DNA from: Streptomyces fuscichromogenes
GTDB taxonomy: Bacteria > Actinomycetota > Actinomycetes > Streptomycetales > Streptomycetaceae
DNA length: 64,000 bases
Direction: 5' to 3'
Assembly: GCF_014645815.1 (NCBI RefSeq)
Contig: NZ_BMML01000004.1
Span: 62,001 to 126,000 of the forward strand
Shown in pieces: positions 1 to 7,985 of this stretch; the first letter of the stretch is position 1, and each line of letters starts with the position of its first letter. The translations under genes were made by a program, and so were the position numbers. Below the pieces are notes generated by a model, which worked only from the letters and a program-made list of their open reading frames with translations, was not told the origin of the DNA and searched no databases.

Positions 1-1
1 T

Positions 2-142
2 TACCGGGTCCTGCCGTCCAACTCCTGGTACGGCGCGACCGCCGAGACCGCCGTCGGCTCCAAGATCCAGGCCTATCTGCTGGGCCAGGCCTCCGAGGCG
101 CAGACCCTGAAGGACATCCAGACGGCGGCCTCCGCCAAGTAG
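2..142 (+). CDS. Sugar ABC transporter solute-binding protein, C-terminal end (partial)
   Basis: Only the last 46 codons are in the window, ending with TAG at 140-142; the tail reads ...LKDIQTAASAK. There is no domain to recognise by itself. The call rests on its place directly upstream, in the same orientation, of two MalF/MalG-type permeases, where the extracellular solute-binding protein of a CUT1 sugar transporter normally sits, and on a C-terminus rich in Ala, Gln and Lys, as such proteins often have. The gene begins outside the window, so a signal peptide cannot be checked. Confidence 0.65.
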   Translation, partial: YRVLPSNSWYGATAETAVGSKIQAYLLGQASEAQTLKDIQTAASAK

Positions 143-256
143 ACCGGCCGACCAGTCCCGTCCCGGGACCGCCGCGGTGCGGGTGCGGCCCGCTTCCCCG
201 CCCTTCGGGGCAGGCCCGCCCACACCGCGGTCCCCGGCCAAGGAGGATCGATCCCC

Positions 257-1129
257 GTGTTCCACCGTCGGCGCGCCACCATGGCCGCCTTCCTGCTCCC
301 GGCGATCGCCGTGTACAGCGTCTTCATGCTGTATCCGCTGGTCCGGGGCTTGTACCTGAGCTTCACCGACAGCCTCGGCGGCCCGGTCGCGCACTTCGTC
401 GGGCTCCAGCAGTACCGGGCCATGGCGGACGACCCGGCCGTCTCGGCGGCCCTGTGGCACACCGTGCTCTACGCCGTGGTGGTCGTCGTCGTGCAGAACG
501 GCCTCGGGCTGCTGTTCGCGTCGATGCTGTTCCGCCGGCCCCGGGTCCGCCAGGCGCTCAACGTCGTCCTGCTGACGCCGACCCTGATCTCCCCGGTGAT
601 GGCCGCGTTCATCTGGTCGTACCTGCTCGCACCCGGCGGCGGGCTGAACGGCCTGCTCGACGCGGTCGGCCTCGGCAGCCTCCGGCACGTCTGGCTGGGG
701 GACCCGCACACCGCGCTGTACGCGGTGGCCGCCGTCAACGTCTGGATGTTCACCGGCTACTCGTGCGCCATCTTCCTCGCCAGCTACATGAGCATGCCGA
801 CCGAACTGCTGGAGGCGGCCGCGCTGGACGGCGCCCGCGGCTGGCGGCGGTTCCGCAGCATCGAGTGGCCGCTGCTCGCCCCGGCCCTCACCGTCAACGT
901 CACCCTCAGCCTGATCGGCTCGCTGAAGGTCTTCGAGTTCCCGCTCGTCCTGACCAACGGCGGCCCGGCCGGCGCCACCGACACCCTGACCCTGCTGGTG
1001 TACCGGAACATCTTCGGCGGCGGGAAGTTCGCCCTCGGTATCGCGCTGTCGGTACTGCTCCTGGTGACCGTGGTCGTCCTGTCCAGCGCCACCAACTCCC
1101 TGCTCAGGCTGCGCGAACGGCGCATCTGA
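257..1129 (+). CDS. CUT1 sugar ABC transporter permease (MalF/UgpA-like)
   Basis: A 290-residue inner-membrane permease with about six hydrophobic segments, the first at residues 10-30 (AFLLPAIAVYSVFMLYPLV). The cytoplasmic EAA loop that docks to the ATPase is clear at about residue 186 (EAAALDGARGWRRF). A GTG start is chosen because AGGAGG lies at 241-246, ten bases upstream. It is the first of two permeases after the binding protein. No ATPase gene is present downstream, so the transporter probably uses a shared MsiK-type ATPase, as Streptomyces CUT1 systems are known to do (inference). The neighbouring KDPG aldolase and KDG kinase suggest the cargo is a sugar acid or a sugar degraded to one. 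Confidence 0.9.
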   Translation: MFHRRRATMAAFLLPAIAVYSVFMLYPLVRGLYLSFTDSLGGPVAHFVGLQQYRAMADDPAVSAALWHTVLYAVVVVVVQNGLGLLFASMLFRRPRVRQALNVVLLTPTLISPVMAAFIWSYLLAPGGGLNGLLDAVGLGSLRHVWLGDPHTALYAVAAVNVWMFTGYSCAIFLASYMSMPTELLEAAALDGARGWRRFRSIEWPLLAPALTVNVTLSLIGSLKVFEFPLVLTNGGPAGATDTLTLLVYRNIFGGGKFALGIALSVLLLVTVVVLSSATNSLLRLRERRI

Positions 1130-1209
1130 CGGCGCCCGTCACGTCGTACGCCCCTGACGGCGGCCCCGTGACGCCGTACGCACCTGATCGAACCGGACGG
1201 ATCGCCACC

Positions 1210-2094
1210 ATGACCTCTGAGACCTCCCGACTCCCGGTGACCGCACAGGTCACCAGTCCCCGGAAGCCGCGCCGCGCGGGCCGCCTGGGAAGCGGCCTCG
1301 GCACCGCCCTGCTGTGGGTGGGCACCGCGCTGTTCGTGCTGCCGTTCCTCTTCACGGTCGTCACCTCGCTGCGCACCGCGGCCGATGTCGCCCGCGCTCC
1401 GCTGGGTGTCCCGCACTCCTTCACCCTGAAGAACTTCAGCGACGCCTTCCACCAGATCCACTACGGGCCGAGCACCCTCAACACCCTGCTCATCACCGGG
1501 CTCTCGTGCGTGTGCATCACCGTGCTGGGCTCGCTGGCCGGCTATCCACTGGCCCGGATCACCGCGGGCTGGTCGACGGCGGTGTACCGGCTGTTCATCC
1601 TCGGCACCTCCATCCCCGTCTTCGTGGTGGTGGCGCCGCTGTACCTGCTGATGCGCGACATGAACCTGCTCGACACCTACGCGGGCGTCGTCTTCATCTA
1701 CACCGCGATCAACCTGCCGCTGGCCGTGTTCTTCTACACCAGCTTCATCCGCTCGATCCCGGTCGACCTGGAGGAGGCCGCCGCGCTCGACGGCTGCGGT
1801 GCCTTCCGCACCTTCTTCGTGGTGGTGCTGCCGCTGCTGCGGCCGGTCACCAGCACCCTGCTGACCTTCGTCGCCCTCCAGGTCTGGAACGACCTGCTGG
1901 TGCCGCTGGTGTTCCTCCAGGACCCGGGCAAGCGCACCGTCATGGTGAACGCCTACTCCTTCATCGACCCGCACACCGTGCAGCCGACCACCCTGTTCCC
2001 GGCCGCCCTGCTCGGGGTGCTGCCGCTGCTGGTCATCTTCGTCTTCTTCCAGCGCCAGGTCGTGGCCGGCATGTCCGCGGGAGCGGTCAAGTGA
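1210..2094 (+). CDS. CUT1 sugar ABC transporter permease (MalG/UgpE-like)
   Basis: Second permease of the sugar transporter, 294 residues, with a long polar N-terminus (about 30 residues) and then six predicted membrane segments starting at LLWVGTALFVLPFLF. The EAA loop at about residue 188 reads EEAAALDGCGAFRTF. The ATG at 1210 is the only good start after the 80-base gap from the upstream permease; its ribosome site (GGACGGA) is weak. The stop overlaps the GTG start of the aldolase gene by four bases (GTGA), which indicates translational coupling of transport with catabolism. Confidence 0.9.
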   Translation: MTSETSRLPVTAQVTSPRKPRRAGRLGSGLGTALLWVGTALFVLPFLFTVVTSLRTAADVARAPLGVPHSFTLKNFSDAFHQIHYGPSTLNTLLITGLSCVCITVLGSLAGYPLARITAGWSTAVYRLFILGTSIPVFVVVAPLYLLMRDMNLLDTYAGVVFIYTAINLPLAVFFYTSFIRSIPVDLEEAAALDGCGAFRTFFVVVLPLLRPVTSTLLTFVALQVWNDLLVPLVFLQDPGKRTVMVNAYSFIDPHTVQPTTLFPAALLGVLPLLVIFVFFQRQVVAGMSAGAVK

Positions 2095-2765
2095 CCCTGC
2101 GTCCCGCCCTCACCCCCCAGCTGGCCGACACCGGTGTGATGGCCATCCTCCGCTCGGCCGACGCCACCGGGCTGCCCGCCGTGGCCCGCGCGCTGGCCAC
2201 CGGCGGGGTCACCTGCCTGGAGGTCACCCTGACCACCGCGGGCGCCCTGGACGCGCTCGCCCGGATCCGGGAGGAGCTGGGCGCCACGGCCGCGGTCGGC
2301 GCCGGTACCGTCCTGACCCGGGCCGACCTGCGGGACGCGGTCGCCGCGGGCGCGCAGTTCCTGGTCGCCCCCAACGTCGAACCCGACGTCGTCCGCGCCG
2401 CCGCCGACCTGGGAGTCCCCTTCTACCCCGGGGCCTGGACGCCCACCGAGGTGGCCGCCGCCTGGCGGGCCGGCGCCGCCGCCGTCAAGCTCTTCCCCGC
2501 CTCCACCGGCGGCCCCGCGCACCTGCGGCAACTCCGCGCGCCGCTCCCGGAGATCCCGCTCGTCGCGGTCGGCGGCGTGGACCTCGACCAGGCCGCGGAG
2601 TACCTGGCCGCCGGGGCCCGTGCCGTGGGCGTCGGCAGCCCGCTGCTGCGCGGCGCGGACCGCACCCCCGGTGACCCGGCCGCCCTCGACGCGCTCACCG
2701 GGAGAGCACGCGCCCTGCTGGAGACGGTCAGGCCCGCGCTGCGGGCCGGGAAGGGCGACCTGTGA
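2091..2765 (+). CDS. eda: 2-dehydro-3-deoxy-6-phosphogluconate (KDPG) aldolase family
   Basis: A 224-residue class I aldolase of the KDPG/KHG family, expected to split KDPG (or its galacto epimer) into pyruvate and glyceraldehyde 3-phosphate in the cytosol. The family fold is visible: substrate-site Glu in LEVTLTT, the VGAGTVLT strand, FLVAPNVEPDVV, the Schiff-base Lys in AVKLFPAS, and the phosphate loop VAVGGVD. Length is normal for the family (about 210). The GTG start overlaps the permease stop, and its own stop overlaps the kinase start, so the three genes are tightly coupled. The 4-hydroxy-2-oxoglutarate aldolase activity of the same family cannot be excluded. Confidence 0.9.
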   Translation: MTLRPALTPQLADTGVMAILRSADATGLPAVARALATGGVTCLEVTLTTAGALDALARIREELGATAAVGAGTVLTRADLRDAVAAGAQFLVAPNVEPDVVRAAADLGVPFYPGAWTPTEVAAAWRAGAAAVKLFPASTGGPAHLRQLRAPLPEIPLVAVGGVDLDQAAEYLAAGARAVGVGSPLLRGADRTPGDPAALDALTGRARALLETVRPALRAGKGDL

Positions 2766-3760
2766 ACGGTGCCTCGGACAACGCTGCGGCAGGACCGGCC
2801 GGTTCCCCGGACCCGGACCGGCCGTACCTCGTCACCGTGGGCGAGACCCTCGCCGTCCTCTCCGCCGCCGAGCCCGGCCCCCTGGCCGTGGGCTCCGCGC
2901 TGCGCCTCGGGGTCGCCGGGGCCGAGTCCAACGTCGCCGTCGGGGTGAGCCGGCTCGGCGGGCGGGCCACCTGGATCGGCCGGGTCAGCGAGGACCAGCT
3001 CGGCGAACTCGTGCTGCGCGAACTGCGTGCCGAGGGCGTCACCGTGCTGGCCGTCCGCGACCCCGCGCCCACCTCGCTGCTCCTCAAGGAGCGGCGCACC
3101 GGCACCCACCACCGCATGCGCTACTACCGCACCGCCACGGCCGGGGTCCGGCTGGCGCCCCAGGACATCCCGGAAGACGTCGTCGCCGGCGCCGCGGTGC
3201 TGCACCTCACCGGGATCACCCCGGCCCTCGGCGACGCTCCCGCGAGCGCGGTCCGCCAGGCGGTGCGGATCGCCCGGGACGCCGGTGTCCTGGTCTCCTT
3301 CGACATCAACTTCCGCTCCCTGCTGTGGAGCGAGGAGGACGCCCGGCGGGCCGTACTGCCGCTGCTGCGCGACGTCGACCTGGTGTTCGCGGGGCCGCAC
3401 GAGGCCCGGCTCGCGGTGCCCGACCTGCACGAGCCGGCCGAACTCGCCAAGGGGCTGTGCGAGTTGGGCCCGCGGGGAGCCGTGGTGAAGCTGGGCGCGG
3501 AGGGGGCGTACGCGCTGCTGGACGGGGTGTCCTACCGGCAGCCCGCGCTGCCGGTGCGCGTGCACGACTCCGTGGGCGCCGGGGACGCCTTCGTCGCCGG
3601 GTACCTCGCCGAACTGCTGGCCGGTGAGCCACCGGAGCGCCGGCTGCACACCGCCGCCCGGCTCGGCGCGTTCGCGGTCACCACCAGCGGAGACTGGGAG
3701 GGCCTGCCCAGGCGCACCGAACTCGCCCTGCTCGACCACCATGACGACGTACTGCGCTGA
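2762..3760 (+). CDS. kdgK: 2-dehydro-3-deoxygluconate kinase (PfkB family)
   Basis: A 332-residue PfkB/ribokinase-family sugar kinase. PfkB signature 1 region is GVAGAESNVAVGVSRLGG near residue 50, and signature 2, DSVGAGDAFVAGYL with the catalytic Asp, lies near residue 275. The GTG start shares GTGA with the stop of the aldolase gene. Together with the aldolase it completes the lower part of a KDG pathway: 2-keto-3-deoxygluconate to KDPG to pyruvate and glyceraldehyde 3-phosphate. PfkB kinases are hard to separate by substrate, so the KDG assignment depends on the aldolase neighbour; 2-keto-3-deoxygalactonate is an equally possible substrate. Confidence 0.85.
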   Translation: MNGASDNAAAGPAGSPDPDRPYLVTVGETLAVLSAAEPGPLAVGSALRLGVAGAESNVAVGVSRLGGRATWIGRVSEDQLGELVLRELRAEGVTVLAVRDPAPTSLLLKERRTGTHHRMRYYRTATAGVRLAPQDIPEDVVAGAAVLHLTGITPALGDAPASAVRQAVRIARDAGVLVSFDINFRSLLWSEEDARRAVLPLLRDVDLVFAGPHEARLAVPDLHEPAELAKGLCELGPRGAVVKLGAEGAYALLDGVSYRQPALPVRVHDSVGAGDAFVAGYLAELLAGEPPERRLHTAARLGAFAVTTSGDWEGLPRRTELALLDHHDDVLR

Positions 3761-3778
3761 CCGACCCGAGGAATCCCC

Positions 3779-4801
3779 ATGTCCATAGTTCTCGCCGGCT
3801 CCTACACCCCCGACAGCGGCGGGGAAGGCGTCGGACTCACCCCGCTGTGGCTGGCCGGTCGGGTGCTGACCACCGAGGCGGCGCCGGTACCCGCGAGCGG
3901 CGCCTCCTTCCTGGCCGCCCACCCGGTCCTCCCCGTGGTCTACAGCACGCACGAGTCCACCGAGGGTGCCGTGGGGGCCTTCGCCCTGGCGGACCGGGTC
4001 ACCGCCCTCGGCGCGCCCGTCGGCAGCGGCGGCGCCAACCCCTGCCATCTCGCCGTCCACCCCGGCGGCGACTGGCTGCTGACCGCGAACTACGGCACCG
4101 ACACCCTGCCCGGCACGGTCGCCGTGCACCGGCTCGACGCGGCCGGCCGGATCACCGGCCGCACCGACGTGGTCGAGCACCAGGGTTCCGGGCCGGTCGT
4201 GGGGCGGCAGGAGGGCAGCCACGCCCACCAGGTCCTGGTCGACCCGGCGGGCCGGTTCGTCCTCGCCACCGACCTCGGTGCCGACGCGGTGTTCACCTAC
4301 CGCCTGGACCTGGTCCGGGGCACCCTGGAACGCGTCGCGGTGAACCGGCTGCGGCCCGGTTCCGGACCCCGGCACCTCGCGTTCGCGCCCACCGGCGACC
4401 TGGTGTTCAGCGCCGACGAACTCTCCTCGACGGTGACCTGCCATCGCTACGACCCGGAGTCCGGCACCCTGGTCGAGCTGTCCCGGGTGCCCGCCACGGC
4501 CGCCGGGGTGCCCAACCAGCCCGGCGGGATCGTCGTCTCCGAGCGGTTCGTCCAGGTCACCAACCGGGGCGCCGACACGGTGGCCGCCTTCCGGCTCGAC
4601 GGCACCACCCTGGTGCCGCTCGGCGAGACGCCGTCCGGCGGCAGCTGGCCGCGCGGGCTGACCGCGGTCCCGGGCCACGTCCTCGTCGCCAACCAGCACA
4701 GCGGCACCCTGGCCGTGCTGCCGGTCCTGGACTCGGGCGCCCTCGGCGAGCCGGTCGCCACGGCGGCCGTCCCGTCGGTGGTGTGTGCGCTGGCGGTGTG
4801 A
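3779..4801 (+). CDS. Lactonase family beta-propeller protein (6-phosphogluconolactonase-like)
   Basis: A 340-residue cytosolic protein with the repeated blade pattern of the YbhE/Pgl seven-bladed propeller family (HLAVHPGGDWLLTANYG, HQVLVDPAGRFVLATDLG, HLAFAPTGDLVFSADE). The conserved His/Glu/Arg pocket region (GSHAHQV) is present. Such enzymes open sugar lactones to aldonic acids. It starts 18 bases after the kinase with a GAGGAAT ribosome site and ends the operon. This fits uptake of a sugar or lactone, oxidation to an aldonate and entry into the KDG branch. No aldonate dehydratase is in the visible part; it may lie left of the window. Confidence 0.85.
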   Translation: MSIVLAGSYTPDSGGEGVGLTPLWLAGRVLTTEAAPVPASGASFLAAHPVLPVVYSTHESTEGAVGAFALADRVTALGAPVGSGGANPCHLAVHPGGDWLLTANYGTDTLPGTVAVHRLDAAGRITGRTDVVEHQGSGPVVGRQEGSHAHQVLVDPAGRFVLATDLGADAVFTYRLDLVRGTLERVAVNRLRPGSGPRHLAFAPTGDLVFSADELSSTVTCHRYDPESGTLVELSRVPATAAGVPNQPGGIVVSERFVQVTNRGADTVAAFRLDGTTLVPLGETPSGGSWPRGLTAVPGHVLVANQHSGTLAVLPVLDSGALGEPVATAAVPSVVCALAV

Positions 4802-4852
4802 GGCCGCGTCCGGCGACCAGGAGCGGTGGCGGCGGAATCCTCCTCGCCGGCC

Positions 4853-4922
4853 GGGAGGCCAGGAGGCCAGTCGGTCAGGAGGCCAGTCGGCAAGGAGGCC
4901 AGGAGGAGGCAGGGTCAGGAGG
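4853..4922. repeat. Short GGAGGCCAG tandem tract
   Basis: An imperfect tandem array built from GGAGGCCAG and CAGGAGGCCAGTCGG units, between the end of the lactonase gene and the end of the convergent holin-like gene, which it just overlaps. It is not a clear hairpin. It probably arose by slippage; no function is evident. Confidence 0.6.
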
Positions 4923-5217
4923 ACGGGGCAGGGGTTCCCGGGCGGTCCGCCGTCCGGCGGGCCGCGGTCGGGTAGTCGGGCGGCGTCGCCCAGCCGAGCA
5001 AGGTGCCGGCGACGACGGCGAGCGGCCGGGAGCGGATCTTCGCGGCAAGGTCTTCGAGGAGCCGGAAGACCGTGTAGTAGGCGCCGGTCAGGACGGTGGT
5101 GACCACACTGGCCACGGACGCCGAACCGAACTGGACGCCGATGTGCACCAGAAGGGTCAGCACGAGTCCGGCCACGATCGGCACGACGGTGCGCATGAAG
5201 CTGGCGAAGAGGTTCAT
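4915..5217 (-). CDS. Small holin-like membrane protein
   Basis: A 100-residue protein beginning MNLFASFMRTVVPIVAGLVL, with two or three hydrophobic segments (about residues 9-28, 33-52 and 63-77) and a Pro/Thr/Ala-rich tail. Size and layout resemble phage holins or DUF-type holin-like proteins. The gene starts 20 bases downstream of the GH25 lysozyme stop on the same strand, so the two are cotranscribed; a lysin followed by a small membrane protein is a phage lysis-cassette arrangement. No family motif is diagnostic, so holin is an inference from context and topology. Confidence 0.6.
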   Translation of the reverse strand: MNLFASFMRTVVPIVAGLVLTLLVHIGVQFGSASVASVVTTVLTGAYYTVFRLLEDLAAKIRSRPLAVVAGTLLGWATPPDYPTAARRTADRPGTPAPSS

Positions 5218-5237
5218 GAGGAGGCCTGTCCCGGACG

Positions 5238-6278
5238 TCAGGAAGCGGGGTCGAGGTGGATGACCACCTTGCGGACGGCGGCCTCGATCGCCGCGGTGAC
5301 CGAGGCGGCCAGCGCGGCGGCGTCGATCGTCTTGTCGAACGCCGCGACGGCGGTGGCGAGTTGGGCGATGGCCGCGCTCTGGGCCGCCTCTGTCGCCTGC
5401 ACCAGCCGCAGCCGGGCGTTGGTGTCCTTGACGTAGGACTGCAGGGCCCAGAACTGGTTGGTCTTCACGTCCGGGGCGTCGGTGGGGGCCGCGATCACCC
5501 CGTCCAGGGTGAGGACCGCCTTCGCCGTGGCCGACGCGACCTTGCTGACGTCCTGCGTCTCCAGCACACCGCCGCCCGCGACCAGTTTCGCGACGACCGC
5601 GGCCGCGACCTTGTCGATGTCGTCCGTGGTGAGTGGCATGTCTGTCTCCGTTCCGGCGGCCCACGCGCGCAGCGCGGACTCGCTCAGGTAGCAGATGGAT
5701 CGGTCCAAGGGGGTCGAGGTGAACTGCCAGAACAGCGGCGACCTGCCGGACGGGCCGGGCTTGGGGTGTGCCTCGGCCTGGGCGTAGGTCGCGGCTCCGG
5801 ACCAGGGATAGGCGGGATACCAGAGGGGGACGGTGGCGGGCGCGTGGCCGGCGGCCAGATCGCTCCCCGAGGTGTAGACACCGACCTGCTGGCCGGGGAA
5901 CGCGGCCTGCACCTTGGCGATCCAGGCGGTGGCGTAGGCCCGGATCCCGGCCGCCGTCGTCCCCGCGTAGTTCGAGCCGTCGGACCGGCGTTCCAGGTCC
6001 AGCCAGTGCACGAAGCCCTGACGGGCGTACGGCCGTACGGCGGCGACGTAGTTGGCGGCCTCGGTGGCGACGTCCTGGTTGGGCCAGCCGAAGTGGTAGG
6101 CACCGGGGACCAGTCCGGCCCCGATGATGCCCGTGATGTGCTGGACGAAGTGCTGGTCGTGGGTGTGCTCGCCCTCGCTGGCCTTGGCGAAGGCGAAGAC
6201 CACGCCCTCCGCCTCGCGGGCCTTCCAGTCCTGGGCTCCCTGATAGACGGAGAGGTCGATTCCACGGCATGTGGGCAT
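5238..6278 (-). CDS. GH25 family lysozyme-like protein
   Basis: A 346-residue protein whose first 200 residues match the GH25 muramidase fold: GIDLSVYQG at residues 6-14 with catalytic-type Asp8, FAFAKASEG, PGAYHFG and HWLDLE with Asp94 and Glu96, the acidic pair that cleaves the glycan strand of peptidoglycan. The C-terminal 150 residues form an Ala-rich, helical, possibly coiled region (LRLVQATEAAQSAAIAQL) of the kind seen in actinophage endolysins; I see no LysM or SH3b repeat. There is no signal peptide, so export would need a holin or lysis, which agrees with the holin-like gene directly downstream. The BTAD regulator is 51 bases upstream on the same strand. Confidence 0.85.
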   Translation of the reverse strand: MPTCRGIDLSVYQGAQDWKAREAEGVVFAFAKASEGEHTHDQHFVQHITGIIGAGLVPGAYHFGWPNQDVATEAANYVAAVRPYARQGFVHWLDLERRSDGSNYAGTTAAGIRAYATAWIAKVQAAFPGQQVGVYTSGSDLAAGHAPATVPLWYPAYPWSGAATYAQAEAHPKPGPSGRSPLFWQFTSTPLDRSICYLSESALRAWAAGTETDMPLTTDDIDKVAAAVVAKLVAGGGVLETQDVSKVASATAKAVLTLDGVIAAPTDAPDVKTNQFWALQSYVKDTNARLRLVQATEAAQSAAIAQLATAVAAFDKTIDAAALAASVTAAIEAAVRKVVIHLDPAS

Positions 6279-6329
6279 CTCGTGCCGCCCCCTTTCATGG
6301 TGTCGGTCAAGTGCGGGACGCGGTGCGCG

Positions 6330-7202
6330 TCAGGTCCCGGACGTCCGCCGGGGGAACATCGCGGTGAACCGCGCCGAGGGTTCGAGCCCCAACTCCGCGC
6401 GGAGCAGCCGCCTGAACGCCTCGTAGTGCCGGATCGCCTCCGCGACGTTGTGCTCCGCCAGGTGCACGGCGACCAGCGCGCAGTGCGCGCTCTCGCGGAG
6501 CGGCTCGATGGCGATGCACCTGAGGGCGGCCTCCAGCGCGAGCGCGTAGCAGCCGCGCCGGGTGAGCAGGGCGCTCAGCGATTCCAGTGCGTGCAAACGG
6601 AGTTGGCGCAGCCGCTCGCGCTCGAAGAAGATCCATTCCTCGTCCCAGCCGGGGAGCAGCTCACCGCCCGCCAACAGGTCCGGCGAGGGCGGCGCGTCCT
6701 CTGGGTCGTGCCCGGCCCCGGTGACCCGCAGGGCCGCTCGGGCGAAGTCGTCGATGTCCACGCGGACGGCGTCCGACAGGTACAGGTGGTCGCCGTCCGC
6801 GCAGACCATCGGCCGCCGCGTCCGGCGCAGCCGCCACAGCGCCGTCCGCAGGCTGCCGTGCGCGTGCTCCTCGGAGACGTCGGGCCACAGGGTCCCGGCG
6901 ACGACCGAGCGGGACGCGCGCTTGTGCAGGCCGAGATAGGCCAGCAGCCGCTGTTCGTTCGCCGGGACGGCCACGGTCCCGTGCGCGCCCTCCAGCCGGA
7001 AGGTGCCCAACAGACACAGTCTGGCGATCGCCGGTACCGGCTCCGCCGTTCGCACTCTCGCCGGTTCCACCGTCAACTCGCTCCACGCCATCCGCCGTTC
7101 CCCGTTCCCCCGTGTCGCGGCCGCCGGTCGGGCGGCCTGTGGTGCCCAGGCCCTTCCCGTGGCCCGGGTGACCAGAGTGAAAGGCCGGACGCGGTCCGTC
7201 AT
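6330..7202 (-). CDS. BTAD-domain transcriptional regulator (SARP-like)
   Basis: The core runs from a winged-helix-like DNA-binding region (LCLLGTFRLEG ... LLAYLGLHKRASRSVVAGTLWP ... SLRTALWRLRR) to a bacterial transcriptional activation domain ending EAIRHYEAFRRLLRAELGLEPS, the standard SARP/AfsR N-terminal arrangement without ATPase or TPR extensions. The start is uncertain: the upstream ATG (7202) has AGGAC only just in front of it, and an internal ATG at 7091 gives a more typical protein of about 253 residues. It leads a minus-strand unit with the lysozyme and holin-like genes and probably controls them. It is not iron-box linked. Confidence 0.85.
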   Translation of the reverse strand: MTDRVRPFTLVTRATGRAWAPQAARPAAATRGNGERRMAWSELTVEPARVRTAEPVPAIARLCLLGTFRLEGAHGTVAVPANEQRLLAYLGLHKRASRSVVAGTLWPDVSEEHAHGSLRTALWRLRRTRRPMVCADGDHLYLSDAVRVDIDDFARAALRVTGAGHDPEDAPPSPDLLAGGELLPGWDEEWIFFERERLRQLRLHALESLSALLTRRGCYALALEAALRCIAIEPLRESAHCALVAVHLAEHNVAEAIRHYEAFRRLLRAELGLEPSARFTAMFPRRTSGT

Positions 7203-7632
7203 GTCCTGTTCCGTTCAGTGGACCGCGCCGCGGTCCGGGGCCCGCCGCCCGGCCGGAGCATCAAGGGGGCGGCTCCTGGCCGGGCGACGGCACGCCGCCG
7301 ACCTGCGCCGTCGGCCTGAGGGGGGACCACCGGCCAGGGCGCGGGCTGCGGCGTCGGCAACGCGACGAGGGCGCACGGCGGTCCGTCACACCACGACCGC
7401 CGTACGGATCTACGATCCTTGTCGGCCAGATCCCGCCCTCTCGGGTACGGGCCCGGCGAAGCCCCCGCGCGCGTCGGCTCCCATGGGGCGCCGACTCCGC
7501 CGGTACCGAGAGTGAACCCAGAGCCGTCGGCCGTCACGCCCTGTTCCATTGAACGGACCGGCTCGCGGTCGGTGTGGCTCGCGGTGCGGTCCGGCTCGCG
7601 GTCCGCGTGGCGTGTGGCCTACGAGGTGGCTC

Positions 7633-7682
7633 GTGCGGTGTGCGGTGTGCGGTGTGTGGCATGTGGCATGTGGCATGTGGCA
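7633..7682. repeat. Seven-unit heptanucleotide tandem repeat
   Basis: Seven consecutive 7-bp units: three GTGCGGT, one GTGTGGC and three ATGTGGC. The period is exact while the sequence drifts from one end to the other. SARP-type regulators bind heptamer direct repeats, but normally with spacers, so binding is only a possibility; simple replication slippage explains it equally well. Confidence 0.7.
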
Positions 7683-7827
7683 TCTGACCCGTGGTGTGGT
7701 TCGTGTCGGCCGCGGTGCGCGGCGTCGCCGGTGTGCGCGTGCCGATCGCCCCTCCGACGGGGGCGCCGTGCGTGTCCGTGCGTGCCCCGTTCGCCGGTGT
7801 CCGGAGACCGACGGGGCTCGGGTTGAG

Positions 7828-7846
7828 TAAGGTGAGCCTAAGTTGA
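7828..7846. promoter_or_regulatory. Iron box (DmdR/IdeR-type operator) upstream of amidohydrolase
   Basis: On the minus strand the 19 bases read TCAACTTAGGCTCACCTTA, matching the Streptomyces iron box TTAGGTTAGGCTCACCTAA at 15 of 19 positions including the full TTAGGCTCACCT core. It lies about 140 bp before the amidohydrolase start and would place that gene under iron repression. Confidence 0.75.
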
Positions 7847-7985
7847 TATTCCGGGTCGCGGTCGGGGCGGCGCCGTATGCCTTGCCGGGCGTTCGCGTCC
7901 CGGCGGCCCACGCGGTCCCGGCCGGCGGCCATGTCCGCGGCGGCACGGCCCGGCACGGCGCGCCGCCGCAGAGGGAGGCTGCTCG

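Larger units (their letters stand above)
7203..7985. other. Repeat-rich intergenic region between BTAD regulator and amidohydrolase
   Basis: No convincing gene in these 783 bases. It holds (a) the second copy, 7531-7574, of an imperfect direct repeat whose first copy, 7196-7239, covers the start codon of the BTAD gene; each contains a 17-bp imperfect palindrome (GTTCCATTGAACGGACC in copy 2); (b) three GGCTCGCGGT direct repeats at 7560, 7576 and 7593, spaced 16-17 bp; (c) the heptamer tract 7633-7682; (d) an iron box at 7828-7846. The features suggest a two-sided control region, with the left part serving the BTAD unit and the right part the siderophore locus. Confidence 0.6.

Noticed and set aside
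5256..7319. Long plus-strand frame across the GH25 and BTAD genes
   Set aside because: Composition is typical of a GC shadow frame; the minus strand shows GH25 and BTAD motifs with proper spacing and starts.
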